From Bacteroidia bacterium (GTDB lineage: Bacteria; Bacteroidota; Bacteroidia; Palsa-965): DNA of 64,000 nucleotides. Shown piece after piece: positions 43,338-52,486 of this stretch (positions are counted from its first letter, which is position 1; every line of letters begins with the position of its first letter). Location: assembly GCA_025454955.1 (NCBI GenBank), contig JALONL010000006.1:1-64000 (forward strand). The letters are read 5' to 3'. The position numbers and the translations under genes are program-made. The notes under the pieces were generated by a model. The model was given only the letters and a program-made list of their open reading frames with translations. It did not search any database and had not been told where the DNA came from.

Positions 43338-44384
43338 TTACGTCTCTTCCGTATAATAAATCTTATAGTATTTTCTCCCGTCCGAATCCGTTCCGCGCTC
43401 AATAAGATTCCTGTCGCCGTGAATGTAGATGTGAAAATTCTTATCGAGTTTAAGCACACTTTTAAATACGCGTGTTTGCTTCTTTACGGCCTGTTTGGAG
43501 ATATCGAACTCTTCTTCAATGGCAATGGAATTTTCTTCTCGGTAGGTTTGATCGAAGCTGCGGAATGATTCGATCACGCTTTTGTCCTGAAACACCTGCT
43601 GCTCGAATTGTTCCTGATTAAAACTCTCGTTCTTTTTGAAATACTCGGCCGAGCGGTTGAGCAGGTCGATCTGATCGGCTTTGCTTACATCGAAGTCTTC
43701 GGCGAGTTTTTCGGTGACGTAGGTTTTGGCGATGTTCAGGAACTGTGTGGTTTGGTGGTAGGCGTTGCTTACGGGTTTTATGTTCAGGAAATCGTCTTTC
43801 CAGTACTGCGTTTCGGCGGCGCGGGGTGAGGCATCAGAAACCAGTACGCGGTAGCCTTCGGTGGCGGCGGTTTGGAAAATGAGGCAGCCTTTGTCCATGC
43901 CTTTGAGTTCGAAACCGAAATCGTGGCGGATGAAATAGTTTTTGCGCTGGTGTTTCATTTTCAGAAACGGCGTATCGGTTTCTGATTTGAACAGGCCGAT
44001 GGCGTTTACTTTTTCATCGCCCAGCAGTACGTTGGTGAAGTAGGCCACGTTAAGCTCGCCTGCTTTCACCTTGGGGTGTGTGGTCTGGTCGAAAAGCAAA
44101 CGGGCAAGATCGTGCGAGGCGGCAATGAACGTATCGGGATCGGCGAAAATGCGGGCGGCCACGGTGTTTACCGCATTCAGGTCGAGACTTACCGAATGGT
44201 GAAAGCTGTAGTACTCTTCGCTGTTAAACGGCTGCAGGAAATAGGTGAGCAGATAGTCGGTTGTGTCGGCATCCACCACGGTGGCCGTGTCGGAAAGTGT
44301 ATAGGATTCGTCGCGCTGCTTGTTGCCTACGTGATGAGTGACGAGGTGAAGCAGATCGACCTGCGTGAAATCGGGTTTATTCAT
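43338..44384 (-). CDS. Nucleoid-associated protein, NdpA family
   Basis: The 348-aa protein matches the 37-kDa nucleoid-associated family (NdpA/YejK): HHVGNKQRDESYTLSD at the start, YLLTYFLQPFNSEEYYSF, then DPDTFIAASHDLARLLFDQTTHPKVKAGELNV, and a C-terminal part with DKNFHIYIHGDRNLIERG. It binds DNA in the nucleoid; the biological role is unclear. It carries 348 residues, close to the usual 330-350. Confidence 0.88.
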   Translation of the reverse strand: MNKPDFTQVDLLHLVTHHVGNKQRDESYTLSDTATVVDADTTDYLLTYFLQPFNSEEYYSFHHSVSLDLNAVNTVAARIFADPDTFIAASHDLARLLFDQTTHPKVKAGELNVAYFTNVLLGDEKVNAIGLFKSETDTPFLKMKHQRKNYFIRHDFGFELKGMDKGCLIFQTAATEGYRVLVSDASPRAAETQYWKDDFLNIKPVSNAYHQTTQFLNIAKTYVTEKLAEDFDVSKADQIDLLNRSAEYFKKNESFNQEQFEQQVFQDKSVIESFRSFDQTYREENSIAIEEEFDISKQAVKKQTRVFKSVLKLDKNFHIYIHGDRNLIERGTDSDGRKYYKIYYTEET

Positions 44385-44423
44385 GGCCTGAGTAAAGGAA
44401 TGCGAAAGTACAAAGCATTGGGC

Positions 44424-45431
44424 CTACAATAAAATATGATCGATGGCCTGAATGCGTGGCGGCAAATCGGTTTCGCCCAGCATTTCGCGGAGGTCGATTT
44501 CGATGGTGCGGCAAATGGCAGTCATGGGCACATCGTTAATGCCGTTTTCGAACGGGTTTTCGCTCGAATCGCCAATTACTTCCATCGTATTAAACACCCA
44601 GGCAATGAGCGTGGTAAACGGAATTACCAGCCAGGTGTAGCAGCCTTCAAGTTTCACAAACTCGTTGAGCAAGCCAAAGGGCAGCAGTGCAATGAAAATG
44701 TAAATAAATACCGAACTGAAAAATGCCCACTGGCGCGGAAACGGAAACGATTTAATGCGCTCGCAAGCGCCCTGCTGGTTGTAAAATTCGGTAATGAGCT
44801 TCATGAGTTCGATATGCCTGAAATTATCGATTAAACCATCTACATGAAGCTGGCGCAACCTTGCCGACTGCATTTTAAGCAATTGTGTGGCCGGATTGGC
44901 GTGCTTGGAAAGACGCCGGGCATCCTCCTCGCTCATGAACTTTTTAAGTTCGGTTTCGACATGGGTAGTATGAAAATCGCCGATTTTATTAAGGATGTCG
45001 ATTTCGGGCCGGTGTTCTTCCCACACGGTTTTGCGCCTGAGCTGGCTTCGCAAAGCATTGATATAGGCAAGGTGATTGTAAATGAGTTCGCGGTGTGCTT
45101 TGGTTACATGTTCGGGGGTACTTATATAACCTGTTGGCGAATCCACATAATCAATTACCTGCACACCCCAGGCGCGGCTGGCATTTACAATAGAACCCCA
45201 GATGCGGCGGCCTTCCCAAAGTCGTTCGTAGGAGGAATTGTTTTTAAAACCAATGTAAAATGCCACAGCCGTACCAATTAACGTAATAGGTAAAAACGGC
45301 AGCAGCAAATGATCCCAGCCCACCACAGTGTGCAGCACATAAATGGCAGAGGAATAAAGTACGAAGGTGAGAACCGGTTTCCACGCAAAGGGAAAAATGA
45401 TGCGCAGGGGAATTCGTCGGGCAGTGTACAT
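44424..45431 (-). CDS. Bestrophin-family anion channel
   Basis: The 335-aa protein has four hydrophobic segments (VLTFVLYSSAIYVLHTVV, LLPFLPITLIGTAVAFYIGF, WAFFSSVFIYIFIALLPFGLL, TWLVIPFTTLIAWVFNTMEVIG). It also has the bestrophin/UPF0187 signatures IGFKNNSSYERLWEGRRIWG and NPFENGINDVPM. Bacterial bestrophins form pentameric channels, some of them cation or anion channels in the inner membrane. The gene lies between NdpA and the L,D-transpeptidase on the same strand. Confidence 0.92.
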   Translation of the reverse strand: MYTARRIPLRIIFPFAWKPVLTFVLYSSAIYVLHTVVGWDHLLLPFLPITLIGTAVAFYIGFKNNSSYERLWEGRRIWGSIVNASRAWGVQVIDYVDSPTGYISTPEHVTKAHRELIYNHLAYINALRSQLRRKTVWEEHRPEIDILNKIGDFHTTHVETELKKFMSEEDARRLSKHANPATQLLKMQSARLRQLHVDGLIDNFRHIELMKLITEFYNQQGACERIKSFPFPRQWAFFSSVFIYIFIALLPFGLLNEFVKLEGCYTWLVIPFTTLIAWVFNTMEVIGDSSENPFENGINDVPMTAICRTIEIDLREMLGETDLPPRIQAIDHILL

Positions 45432-45520
45432 AGCTTAATGGTGTGGTTTCGGGCAATGGTTGCCGAAAGATACCAAAAGCATGAGAAATTATTTTTCGCA
45501 GCCGGGCGGCCAAAGCAAAA

Positions 45521-46306
45521 TTATTCCACCACGTACAACCCTTTGGCATTTACCGAAACCGATGGAACCACATGTTTGCTTTCGAACGCCTCGTAGCCGG
45601 GCAGAAGATTGTTCCAGAATTTATGCACGGCGGCATCGGTGTAAGTGCGTTTGAGTGCGGCCATGTTGGTGCTGCTCATGCGCGCAGGAAAAATGTGGAC
45701 GGGAATTTTCTGCTGCCCGCCGTCTTTGGCTTCTACCGCCATTACATACACTTCGCGAATTATTTCATCGGTAAGCGGAATGCAGCCAATGGTTACACAG
45801 TTTCCGTGAATCATTATGGCGCCGCCCGGATCGGGTTTGCAGGCAAAGGCTTTGTCGGAGGCATTCGGATAATTTACACCCAGCGAAAGATGGTAGGCGC
45901 TGGCCGGATTGAACACACTGATGTGGTAAAACCCTTCGGGCACCTGCCCGTCGCCCTGGCAGCGCTTGGGCCCGGGCGTGCCGGAAGAGGCGCATATTTT
46001 GTACTTCTCATACAACACATATTTCTGCGCCCCGGATGATTTTACCCAGAGTTCCAATTCTTCCTCCTGCTTAAATGCGCGGATGAAGATTTTAAACGAG
46101 GAACTGTCCACATCAAGCCCCGCCAGCTTTTTGCGAATGGAATTCCACTTTAGCTGATAGGCCTTTTTTACCCGCGCATTTTTAAGCTGCCCGGCCCTGA
46201 ACGTGCTGCCGCTGTGTGCAGGATAAGCCTCCGACGAAGGCGTAAACCACAAAATCAAAACCAGTACCGGCAGCAAAAACAACCCGATAAAAATGCCTTT
46301 TTTCAT
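45521..46306 (-). CDS. L,D-transpeptidase (YkuD) family protein
   Basis: The 261-aa protein starts with a membrane anchor (MKKGIFIGLFLLPVLVLILWF). It has the YkuD catalytic region HGNCVTIGCIPLTD (about residue 172), with the His and the nucleophile Cys in IGC. Such enzymes make 3-3 cross-links or attach proteins to peptidoglycan, and carry a Cys in place of the Ser of D,D-transpeptidases. No other wall-binding domain is visible. It is divergent from the FtsB-like gene. Confidence 0.9.
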   Translation of the reverse strand: MKKGIFIGLFLLPVLVLILWFTPSSEAYPAHSGSTFRAGQLKNARVKKAYQLKWNSIRKKLAGLDVDSSSFKIFIRAFKQEEELELWVKSSGAQKYVLYEKYKICASSGTPGPKRCQGDGQVPEGFYHISVFNPASAYHLSLGVNYPNASDKAFACKPDPGGAIMIHGNCVTIGCIPLTDEIIREVYVMAVEAKDGGQQKIPVHIFPARMSSTNMAALKRTYTDAAVHKFWNNLLPGYEAFESKHVVPSVSVNAKGLYVVE

Positions 46307-46423
46307 TTACTCAAAGGTAATTACAAGTTCAAAACGCCGTAAACCGTAAAATTGTACGCGACCATACATAATTAACAATTTGCCCAAGTTATGCACAGCT
46401 AAGAAAAAGCCCTGTGGTTATCC

Positions 46424-46431
46424 TACTTTTG
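46424..46431 (+). promoter_or_regulatory. Possible -7 promoter box just before ftsB-like gene
   Basis: TACTTTTG fits TAnnTTTG and ends 4 nt before the GTG start at 46436. If used, the message would be leaderless or nearly so. No convincing TTTG box was found upstream, so this is weak. Confidence 0.4.
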
Positions 46432-46435
46432 AGCT

Positions 46436-46747
46436 GTGAAGTTCCTCGACCGTATTCCGGGCATTCTTAAAAATAAATACCTGCTGGTAATTTTCGGGCT
46501 GGGTATATGGCTTCTTTTTTTCGACCGCAACGATATTTTTATGCAGATAAAACGTCGTAACGAAGTAAAAAAACTCGAAGACGAGCGCGATTATTATTCC
46601 AACGAAATCAAAATCAATCAACAGGAAATACAGGAACTGCGCAGCAATCCCAAGGAACTCGAAAAATTTGCCCGCGAACATTATCTCTTCAAAAAAGATA
46701 ATGAAGATATTTTTATCATCGTGGAAGATACCGCTTCGAAGAAGTGA
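46436..46747 (+). CDS. FtsB/DivIC-like septum formation initiator
   Basis: The 103-aa bitopic protein starts with GTG. It has one TM helix (YLLVIFGLGIWLLFF, about residues 12-26), then a coiled coil (RNEVKKLEDERDYYSNEIKINQQEIQELR) and the conserved end NPKELEKFAREHYLFKKDNEDIFII, typical of DivIC/FtsB. It acts in the division complex with FtsL and FtsQ. A start further in would lose the membrane helix, so GTG at 46436 is preferred. Confidence 0.88.
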   Translation: MKFLDRIPGILKNKYLLVIFGLGIWLLFFDRNDIFMQIKRRNEVKKLEDERDYYSNEIKINQQEIQELRSNPKELEKFAREHYLFKKDNEDIFIIVEDTASKK

Positions 46748-46764
46748 ATGAAGCAGCATAAATT

Positions 46765-46804
46765 GCAGCGCGTCCGGCCACAAAGTGGCCGGACGCGCTG
46801 CTTT
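46765..46804 (+). terminator. Strong palindrome / likely terminator
   Basis: GCAGCGCGTCCGGCCAC (46765-46781) and GTGGCCGGACGCGCTGC (46785-46801) pair perfectly over 17 bp with an AAA loop, followed by a short T-run. It separates the ftsB-like gene from the convergent mutase gene. Confidence 0.75.
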
Positions 46805-46853
46805 AACAGGAAAGATTATCGCTTTTACCCATCGCTTTCAGGCGATGTAATAA

Positions 46854-48434
46854 TTATACTCCTTTGTATTCGCCAAAAACACCGCGCATCACATCGGCAA
46901 TTTCGCCGAGGGTAGCGTAAGATTCAACGGCGGTAAGAATGTGAGGCATGAGGTTTTCGTGGCCTTTGGCGGCTTCCTCAATGCGCTGCAGGTGTTGTTT
47001 TACCGCTTCGTTGTTGCGTTCGTTTCGCAAGGCCTGGAGTTTGGCCATTTGCTGGGTGCGTATGCTGTCGTCAACCGTAAACAGGTTTTCCATGGGCGGC
47101 TCCTGCACGGTGAATTTGTTTACGCCCACAATAACTTTTTCGCCGCTTTCGATGTCGGTCTGGTAAGCATAAGACGAAGCGGCAATTTCGTCCTGCATGT
47201 ATCCCTGCTCAATGGCGGAAACAGCCCCGCCCATGGCATCAATTTTCTGGATGTATTCCCAGGCTTTGGCCTCTACTTCATTGGTGAGGGCTTCCACCAT
47301 CCACGAGCCGGCCAGCGGGTCAACCGTGTCGGCAGCGCCGCTTTCGTTGGCTATAATTTGCTGGGTGCGCAGGGCAATGCGCGCGGCTTCCTCGGTGGGC
47401 AGGGCAAGGGCTTCGTCGAAACCATTGGTATGCAGCGACTGTGTGCCGCCCATCACCGCAGCCATTGCCTGCAAGGTAACGCGTACAATATTGTTTTGCG
47501 GCTGCTGCGCGGTGAGTGTCGAACCGCCGGTTTGCGTGTGAAAACGCAGCATCATCGACCGCGGGTCTTTGGCGCCGAGTTCTTTGGTAATCTGCGCCCA
47601 CATGCGGCGCGCGGCGCGGAACTTGGCAATTTCCTCGAAGAAATTGTTGTGCGCATTGAAGAAAAACGAAAGACGGCGGGCAAACACGTCGATGTCCAAC
47701 CCCTTGTCGATGGCCGCTTTCAGATAGGCTTTGCCATTGGCCAGCGTAAAAGCCAGTTCCTGCACCGCAGTAGAACCCGCTTCGCGTATGTGATAGCCCG
47801 ATATGGAAATGGTGTTCCACTTGGGCACCTCCTTGCTGCAATACTCGAAAATATCAGTAATAATGCGCATCGAAGGCTTGGGCGGATAAATGTATGTGCC
47901 CCGTGCCGCATACTCTTTCAGCAGATCGTTTTGTATGGTGCCCGAAATTTTCTTCACATCGGCTCCCTGCTTTTTGGCCAGCGCAATGTACATGCTGAGC
48001 AGGATAGACGCGGTGGAGTTAATGGTCATCGACGTGGTTACTTCGTCGAGGCGGATGCCATTGAACAACACTTCCATATCGCGCAGCGAGTCGATGGCCA
48101 CACCCGATTTGCCTACTTCGCCTTCCGAAAAAGCATGATCGGAATCATACCCGATTTGCGTGGGCAGGTCAAACGCCACCGAAAGCCCGGTGGTACCATT
48201 TTTGAGCAGGTAATGGTAGCGTGCGTTCGACTCTTCGGCGGTAGAAAAACCCGCATACTGGCGCATGGTCCAAAGCTTACCGCGATACATGGTAGGTTGC
48301 ACACCGCGTGTAAACGGAAACTCGCCGGGCTGCTCTTCCGGCACATCGGTTTTCGGGTAGGTGCGGGCTATTTCTATGCCCGAATCAGTGAGAAACTGCG
48401 CTTTGCGTTCTTGCTCTTGCTGGGTGGATTGCAT
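46854..48434 (-). CDS. Methylmalonyl-CoA mutase, catalytic subunit without B12 domain
   Basis: The start is set at 48434 ([14 protein letters not shown]), as the extra 17 residues from 48485 look unrelated. The 526-aa protein has the mutase TIM-barrel signatures [79 protein letters not shown] and [15 protein letters not shown]. The C-terminal B12-binding domain of full-length mutases is missing, so a separate small subunit must supply it, as in the archaeal-type or HCM-type split enzymes. It converts methylmalonyl-CoA to succinyl-CoA or a related acyl-CoA. Confidence 0.92.
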   Translation of the reverse strand: MQSTQQEQERKAQFLTDSGIEIARTYPKTDVPEEQPGEFPFTRGVQPTMYRGKLWTMRQYAGFSTAEESNARYHYLLKNGTTGLSVAFDLPTQIGYDSDHAFSEGEVGKSGVAIDSLRDMEVLFNGIRLDEVTTSMTINSTASILLSMYIALAKKQGADVKKISGTIQNDLLKEYAARGTYIYPPKPSMRIITDIFEYCSKEVPKWNTISISGYHIREAGSTAVQELAFTLANGKAYLKAAIDKGLDIDVFARRLSFFFNAHNNFFEEIAKFRAARRMWAQITKELGAKDPRSMMLRFHTQTGGSTLTAQQPQNNIVRVTLQAMAAVMGGTQSLHTNGFDEALALPTEEAARIALRTQQIIANESGAADTVDPLAGSWMVEALTNEVEAKAWEYIQKIDAMGGAVSAIEQGYMQDEIAASSYAYQTDIESGEKVIVGVNKFTVQEPPMENLFTVDDSIRTQQMAKLQALRNERNNEAVKQHLQRIEEAAKGHENLMPHILTAVESYATLGEIADVMRGVFGEYKGV

Positions 48435-48693
48435 GGGGTAAAGGTCGGTAAAATCGGAGAAAAGAAGGACGGGTATTTTCAACACACGAAAATCAGTGGT
48501 GTAAACAGCCGGAACATATTAAAAATGTCATTTGCAATAATCCGGTAAACATTCAGGAAATGGAGAGAAATACAAGGATGCAGGCAGATTGGCTGCCACA
48601 AGGCATATCAGGGCCATTGATTATTTCTTACCGGAAAAGAGAGCTGACTTTACAGATAATCAGTTAGTCGCTTATTCAAAGAAAAAGGCAGTA

Positions 48694-49230
48694 TTAAAAC
48701 ACTTGGCCCACTTCTTTTTTAATGTATTCGAGTGCCACCTGGGTAGGCATTTTGTCGATCTGCTGCGATACCTGCAGAATCATCTGGCTGAGTTCTACGC
48801 CGGTGGCGGTATCGGGCAGTTTGGAGGCTGCCACGTTTACTAATTTGGTAATTTCTTCCTTGGCAGTTTTCACCATTTCCCAGGCGTGGTTCGACATGTA
48901 AATCTGCTGCGAAAGGTTGTGTTCAAATTCATTGCGGATCACCTTGGTAAGCTCACTCTGGAGCAGGCGGGCACTCATGCCGCTTTTGTGAACGCGGGTA
49001 ACCAGCGTATTGGGGTTAATGCGCTCAAGGAAAATGGCAATACGTTCATAAGCCTGCAAACGCACCGGAGTAACCACACTCTGGTTGGCCAGACGAATTT
49101 CGGCCAGACGGCGTTTGGTTTCGGTTTCGAGGAAGTTGCGCACGGTGAGGTACGCGGCGGCAAATACTACCAGACAGGGCAGCAGCACCTTAAAAATATC
49201 TAATACGATTGCTGAAGTAGATGGATTCAT
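48694..49230 (-). CDS. Conserved membrane-anchored protein of unknown function
   Basis: The 178-aa protein has one N-terminal TM helix (FKVLLPCLVVFAAAYLTVRNF) followed by a long helical cytoplasmic part with basic and coiled-coil character (LQAYERIAIFLERINPNTLVTRV). I recognise it as a type often seen in Bacteroidota but cannot name its role. Its neighbour on the minus strand is the mutase. Confidence 0.7.
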   Translation of the reverse strand: MNPSTSAIVLDIFKVLLPCLVVFAAAYLTVRNFLETETKRRLAEIRLANQSVVTPVRLQAYERIAIFLERINPNTLVTRVHKSGMSARLLQSELTKVIRNEFEHNLSQQIYMSNHAWEMVKTAKEEITKLVNVAASKLPDTATGVELSQMILQVSQQIDKMPTQVALEYIKKEVGQVF

Positions 49231-49404
49231 AAACAGAAAAGGGTGTGTTGAACGTTTCGGTTGGTTTCAAAAATAGTTATTTCCTTTGGGTGATGTACAC
49301 CTGAGGGTAAATTCGTGCAGGTTGTATAAAAAACGCAGCCACCAGCTTTTCATTTTAAAGGAAGTTTATGAAATTTATTGTGGAATAACGTCGTTTCTTC
49401 CACA

Positions 49405-50004
49405 ATGGTACCCCAAAAGCCGTTATATCGCCTTTTTATTTGCCTCACCGCGCTGGCTGGCTGGGCATTGCTTACGCAGTGGCGCGGGGTTTCGGAGGGC
49501 TGGCGCGATGAAATAGGCTTTTCGCTCATGCCGGGGCCAAATAGTTCGCCCATCTCCTTCAGGTACCGCCGCATTTACGACGATCCGGCACGGCCCGCCA
49601 GCGGTTACACTATTACGCGCCTCGAATTTCTGAGTATTGCCTGCGGCACACGCCCGCACCCGGCCAACCCGAAACAGGAAAACCTCTTTGCGAAATACGA
49701 GGTACAGTATTGCGGCCTTATTTCCGACACCATTATTGGCGGCATTTACTACCGTTCGGGCTACTCCTGCCCTATTGTGGATGATATCTGGAGATTGGGC
49801 TACGGCACCTGGCCATACGCAACCAAAGAAAAAATGCCTGCCGGCTGGGCACGTTTTCCGTTGCATCCCTCAGAAGGACAGCAGGAAATTCTGCGCAGCT
49901 ACGGAGCCACTTTCTGGGTTGATCCGGTTTTCGGGCCACAGGCGTTCAGGCTTTTGCGCGATATGCAGAATGCGGAGTGGGTGGGGAAGTATGCAGGGAG
50001 TTGA
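49405..50004 (+). CDS. Hypothetical protein, membrane-anchored or exported
   Basis: Start at 49405 (MVPQKPLYRLFICLTALAGWALL) gives an N-terminal hydrophobic segment; the upstream ATG at 49378 is possible. The rest of the 199-aa protein is soluble with Cys and Tyr/Trp-rich motifs (CGLISDTIIGGIYYRSGYSC). No family recognised. It stands alone, convergent with the AbiEii gene. Confidence 0.6.
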   Translation: MVPQKPLYRLFICLTALAGWALLTQWRGVSEGWRDEIGFSLMPGPNSSPISFRYRRIYDDPARPASGYTITRLEFLSIACGTRPHPANPKQENLFAKYEVQYCGLISDTIIGGIYYRSGYSCPIVDDIWRLGYGTWPYATKEKMPAGWARFPLHPSEGQQEILRSYGATFWVDPVFGPQAFRLLRDMQNAEWVGKYAGS

Positions 50005-50055
50005 GAGTGGTTATCGGATTTATAGCTCATTGAGCTATTTGTATGGTCAAAGCGT

Positions 50056-51051
50056 TTATTGACTGTTTATTTCGGTATTTATTTCCGTTAAACGGTCTAT
50101 TAACTTGTCAAACGATTCAGGATCGCCATAAATCATACTCTCTCTCATTACCCCATAATCTGAGGCATAAAGTTTCCTTACCGAATCGGGCGGTACAAAT
50201 GATAACGTTTTCTTTTTGTGCAACGAATAATCAACGCCTCCGATACGGTTAAGTTGCGACCGATGGGCGACTATTGTTTCATACAACTCATTATCCTCAA
50301 TTGCTTCTCTGTAATAGGCTGTGCTGGCAAGACGTGATATGTCATACAAATGCCTGCTCATTCGTTGGTGCTTTATTTTTCCAATTTCTTTCTTCTGAAA
50401 TTCTTCATGCAGGAGAAACATTTTTTCCAATAATGTTCTTCCCGGACTCACTGTTGGAATTGATAAAGACTTGGTTAAACCCGTAGACTGAGGAAATTCC
50501 GCACCAATAATGCTGTGCAACTCCCTGTATTCAAAAGGTTCTCTCAAAGATCTTGAACCTATTTCGAGCAGCACTCTTGGTTTAAGATAATCATCGGGCT
50601 CGATAAGAGAATTGTAAAGAATCTGTAATTGAGTAGGTTCGTTCATGCCTTCTTCCACTGGCAAAATACTGTAATCCCTTACCCCATTCTCCTGTAGTTT
50701 CGTATTTAATTCACTCTTAAAATCATTCTGTACATAAGCAGCCGTTTTATCACGGAGTTTGTTGATTTTGCGTGACGATAAATGACCATTAAATTCCTGT
50801 CCGAAAAAACTCCTTTCAATACCTAGGTCAACATCTTCTGAAAATCGCTCAATAATATTCCAGCATTTGCTTAGCGAGGTTCCTCCTTTAAACACAAGAT
50901 GTGGAGCGCATGAAGTTTCAAAAACCGCTTTAAGTACAAACACTACCCATAAATCTTTCTCTACTGCGGCAGAGCGGATTCCTGATCTCACACTGGCCTG
51001 TTGAATAATTGCTTTTCTGTCTGTATTTGAAGTTTCAAACCATTGCTGCAT
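50056..51051 (-). CDS. AbiEii/AbiGii-type nucleotidyltransferase toxin
   Basis: The 331-aa protein matches the AbiEii family: the nucleotidyltransferase motif FKGGTSLSKCWNIIERFSEDVDL (about residues 54-76) with the GGTSL and paired Asp residues. The family blocks tRNA aminoacylation by adding nucleotides to acceptor stems and acts in phage defence as a type IV-like pair. Its antitoxin lies 4 nt upstream. It is AT-richer than the surrounding genes. Confidence 0.88.
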   Translation of the reverse strand: MQQWFETSNTDRKAIIQQASVRSGIRSAAVEKDLWVVFVLKAVFETSCAPHLVFKGGTSLSKCWNIIERFSEDVDLGIERSFFGQEFNGHLSSRKINKLRDKTAAYVQNDFKSELNTKLQENGVRDYSILPVEEGMNEPTQLQILYNSLIEPDDYLKPRVLLEIGSRSLREPFEYRELHSIIGAEFPQSTGLTKSLSIPTVSPGRTLLEKMFLLHEEFQKKEIGKIKHQRMSRHLYDISRLASTAYYREAIEDNELYETIVAHRSQLNRIGGVDYSLHKKKTLSFVPPDSVRKLYASDYGVMRESMIYGDPESFDKLIDRLTEINTEINSQ

Positions 51052-51055
51052 AAAA

Positions 51056-51652
51056 TCAGTTTTTCATTAGCTCGTTAATCAGTACTCCAATCCATCTCGG
51101 AGCAAGTTTCAAATCATGTTTAATATCTTTTTCGTATTCATTTTTTACCAACTCCTTAATTTTTGATTTCATTGTATCGGTTACACTTTTTTCTCCTGTT
51201 TCTTTGAGCGATTGAATGATGAGTAATAATGTTTCACTTCTTGCATGGAGCAATTTAGGTGAAATAATCTTAAACTTAATTATTTGCTTTCCAATTTTTA
51301 CGGTTCGAGGCGGGCCATCGGTAAGGAATACTACATTTAATGGCACCTGGGTTGAAAAACCCAATTTGTTAAGTGCATATACTCCTGTGGGAATTATCCG
51401 GGCTTTATCTCTTTTTGCAATGGCTTGTGCTACCGAAGCCGCATCCGGCAACAGCACACCTAAAGATTGATGAATAACAGGTTTTAAATAAATGCCCTGG
51501 GCCAGCCTCACTACTTTCTCTTTTTTCTCCATACGGCTCAGGGCCTTTCTCACCGAAACAGCATCAGCCAGATCATATAAATCGGAAGAAAAAAATATCT
51601 TCCCTTTTTGATACTTCCGGATTTTCCTTAAAATGGCTTGTTCTACAGACAT
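51056..51652 (-). CDS. AbiEi-type antitoxin, DUF6088
   Basis: The 198-aa protein begins MSVEQAILRKIRKYQKGKIFFSSDLYDL and contains a winged-helix region (ADAVSVRKALSRMEKKEKVVRLAQGIYLKP). It matches DUF6088/AbiEi_4, the transcription-repressing antitoxin partner of AbiEii. It comes first in the operon and probably represses it by binding the inverted repeat upstream. Confidence 0.88.
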   Translation of the reverse strand: MSVEQAILRKIRKYQKGKIFFSSDLYDLADAVSVRKALSRMEKKEKVVRLAQGIYLKPVIHQSLGVLLPDAASVAQAIAKRDKARIIPTGVYALNKLGFSTQVPLNVVFLTDGPPRTVKIGKQIIKFKIISPKLLHARSETLLLIIQSLKETGEKSVTDTMKSKIKELVKNEYEKDIKHDLKLAPRWIGVLINELMKN

Positions 51653-51664
51653 TTTCCAACCTAA

Positions 51665-51697
51665 TTTGTCACAATTTTACGATATTTTTGTGACAAA
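51665..51697. promoter_or_regulatory. Palindromic operator of the AbiE pair
   Basis: TTTGTCACAA (51665-51674) and TTGTGACAAA (51688-51697) are perfect inverted repeats whose centres are 23 bp apart, about two helix turns, lying 13 nt upstream of the antitoxin start. AbiEi proteins of this kind bind such repeats to repress their own operon. Confidence 0.7.
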
Positions 51698-51847
51698 ATA
51701 TATCATAAACAAGATATTTTTCGAATTCAAAAACAAAGTAAAACATTGATTTTCATTATTTTGCAAAATAAAGTTATGCGCCGCTCTTTTTTAATTATTA
51801 ATTCACCCTAAAATAAATGTAGGTACATATAAAACTATTGGCCGGGC

Positions 51848-51877
51848 TTGCAAAATTAAACCTCTTTGCTACCTTTA
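51848..51877 (+). promoter_or_regulatory. Probable promoter of the DinB gene
   Basis: TTG (51848-51850) and TACCTTTA (51870-51877) are 19 bp apart and resemble the Bacteroidota -33 and -7 boxes with one mismatch, about 20 nt before the start at 51898. Confidence 0.5.
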
Positions 51878-51897
51878 GCCTTTCAACAAACCTGACG

Positions 51898-52398
51898 ATG
51901 TTCCATTCCATAGCCAATTTTGAAACTGTCTGGAACGAAGAACGCGAAGCCACGCTGCGCATTTTCCGTTTACTCCAAGATAAATCATTCCACCAGAAAC
52001 CTCACAACGATGTGCGCGACCCGGCCACGCTGGCAAGCCACATTACACATACCATTGGCGAAATGCTGTTGCGTACCGGCATTGAGGTAGAAGGCTATGA
52101 AGAAGATGGCGGTGATGCGTGGACTGTGGCCGAACTCTGCACGGCTTACGAAAAGCAATCGGCGGCGGCTTTGCTGCAGATTAAACAGCACTGGACAGAT
52201 GCCTCACTGGCCGAAATGCACGACATGTACGGCGAACAATGGTCGAAAGCACGGGTGCTGCAGGTGCTTGTGCTGCATCAGGTGCATCACCGCGGGCAAT
52301 TAACGGTGGTTATGCGTCTGCTCGGAATGCCTGTAACCGGCATTTTTGGCCCGACCCGCGAAGAATGGGTGCAGATGGGTTTGCCGGCAATGAACTAA
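51898..52398 (+). CDS. DinB family protein
   Basis: Start chosen at 51898 (MFHSIANFETVWNEER); the upstream ATG adds 20 residues outside the family. The 166-aa four-helix protein shows the metal-binding His positions of DinB/YfiT proteins: SHITHTIGE (about residue 50) and LHQVHHRGQL (about residue 128). These may be thiol or bacillithiol-linked transferases; the substrate is unknown. No neighbour gives a hint. Confidence 0.85.
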   Translation: MFHSIANFETVWNEEREATLRIFRLLQDKSFHQKPHNDVRDPATLASHITHTIGEMLLRTGIEVEGYEEDGGDAWTVAELCTAYEKQSAAALLQIKQHWTDASLAEMHDMYGEQWSKARVLQVLVLHQVHHRGQLTVVMRLLGMPVTGIFGPTREEWVQMGLPAMN

Positions 52399-52413
52399 TT
52401 CGCTGTTTATTCG

Positions 52414-52446
52414 TTTAACACCTACGAAAATTACTTCGTAGTTTTG
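52414..52446 (+). promoter_or_regulatory. Promoter of the aminotransferase gene
   Basis: TAGTTTTG (52439-52446) fits TAnnTTTG, with TTTA (52414-52417) 21 bp upstream as a weaker -33 box. A palindrome CTACGAA...TTCGTAG overlaps the spacer and could be an operator. Confidence 0.6.
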
Positions 52447-52486
52447 CCCTCTCAAAAAAACGCGGAATCTCCGCATCCATTCCGAA

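Noticed and set aside
46941..48548. 535-codon plus-strand open frame
   Set aside because: Antisense to the complete mutase gene; no matching domain.
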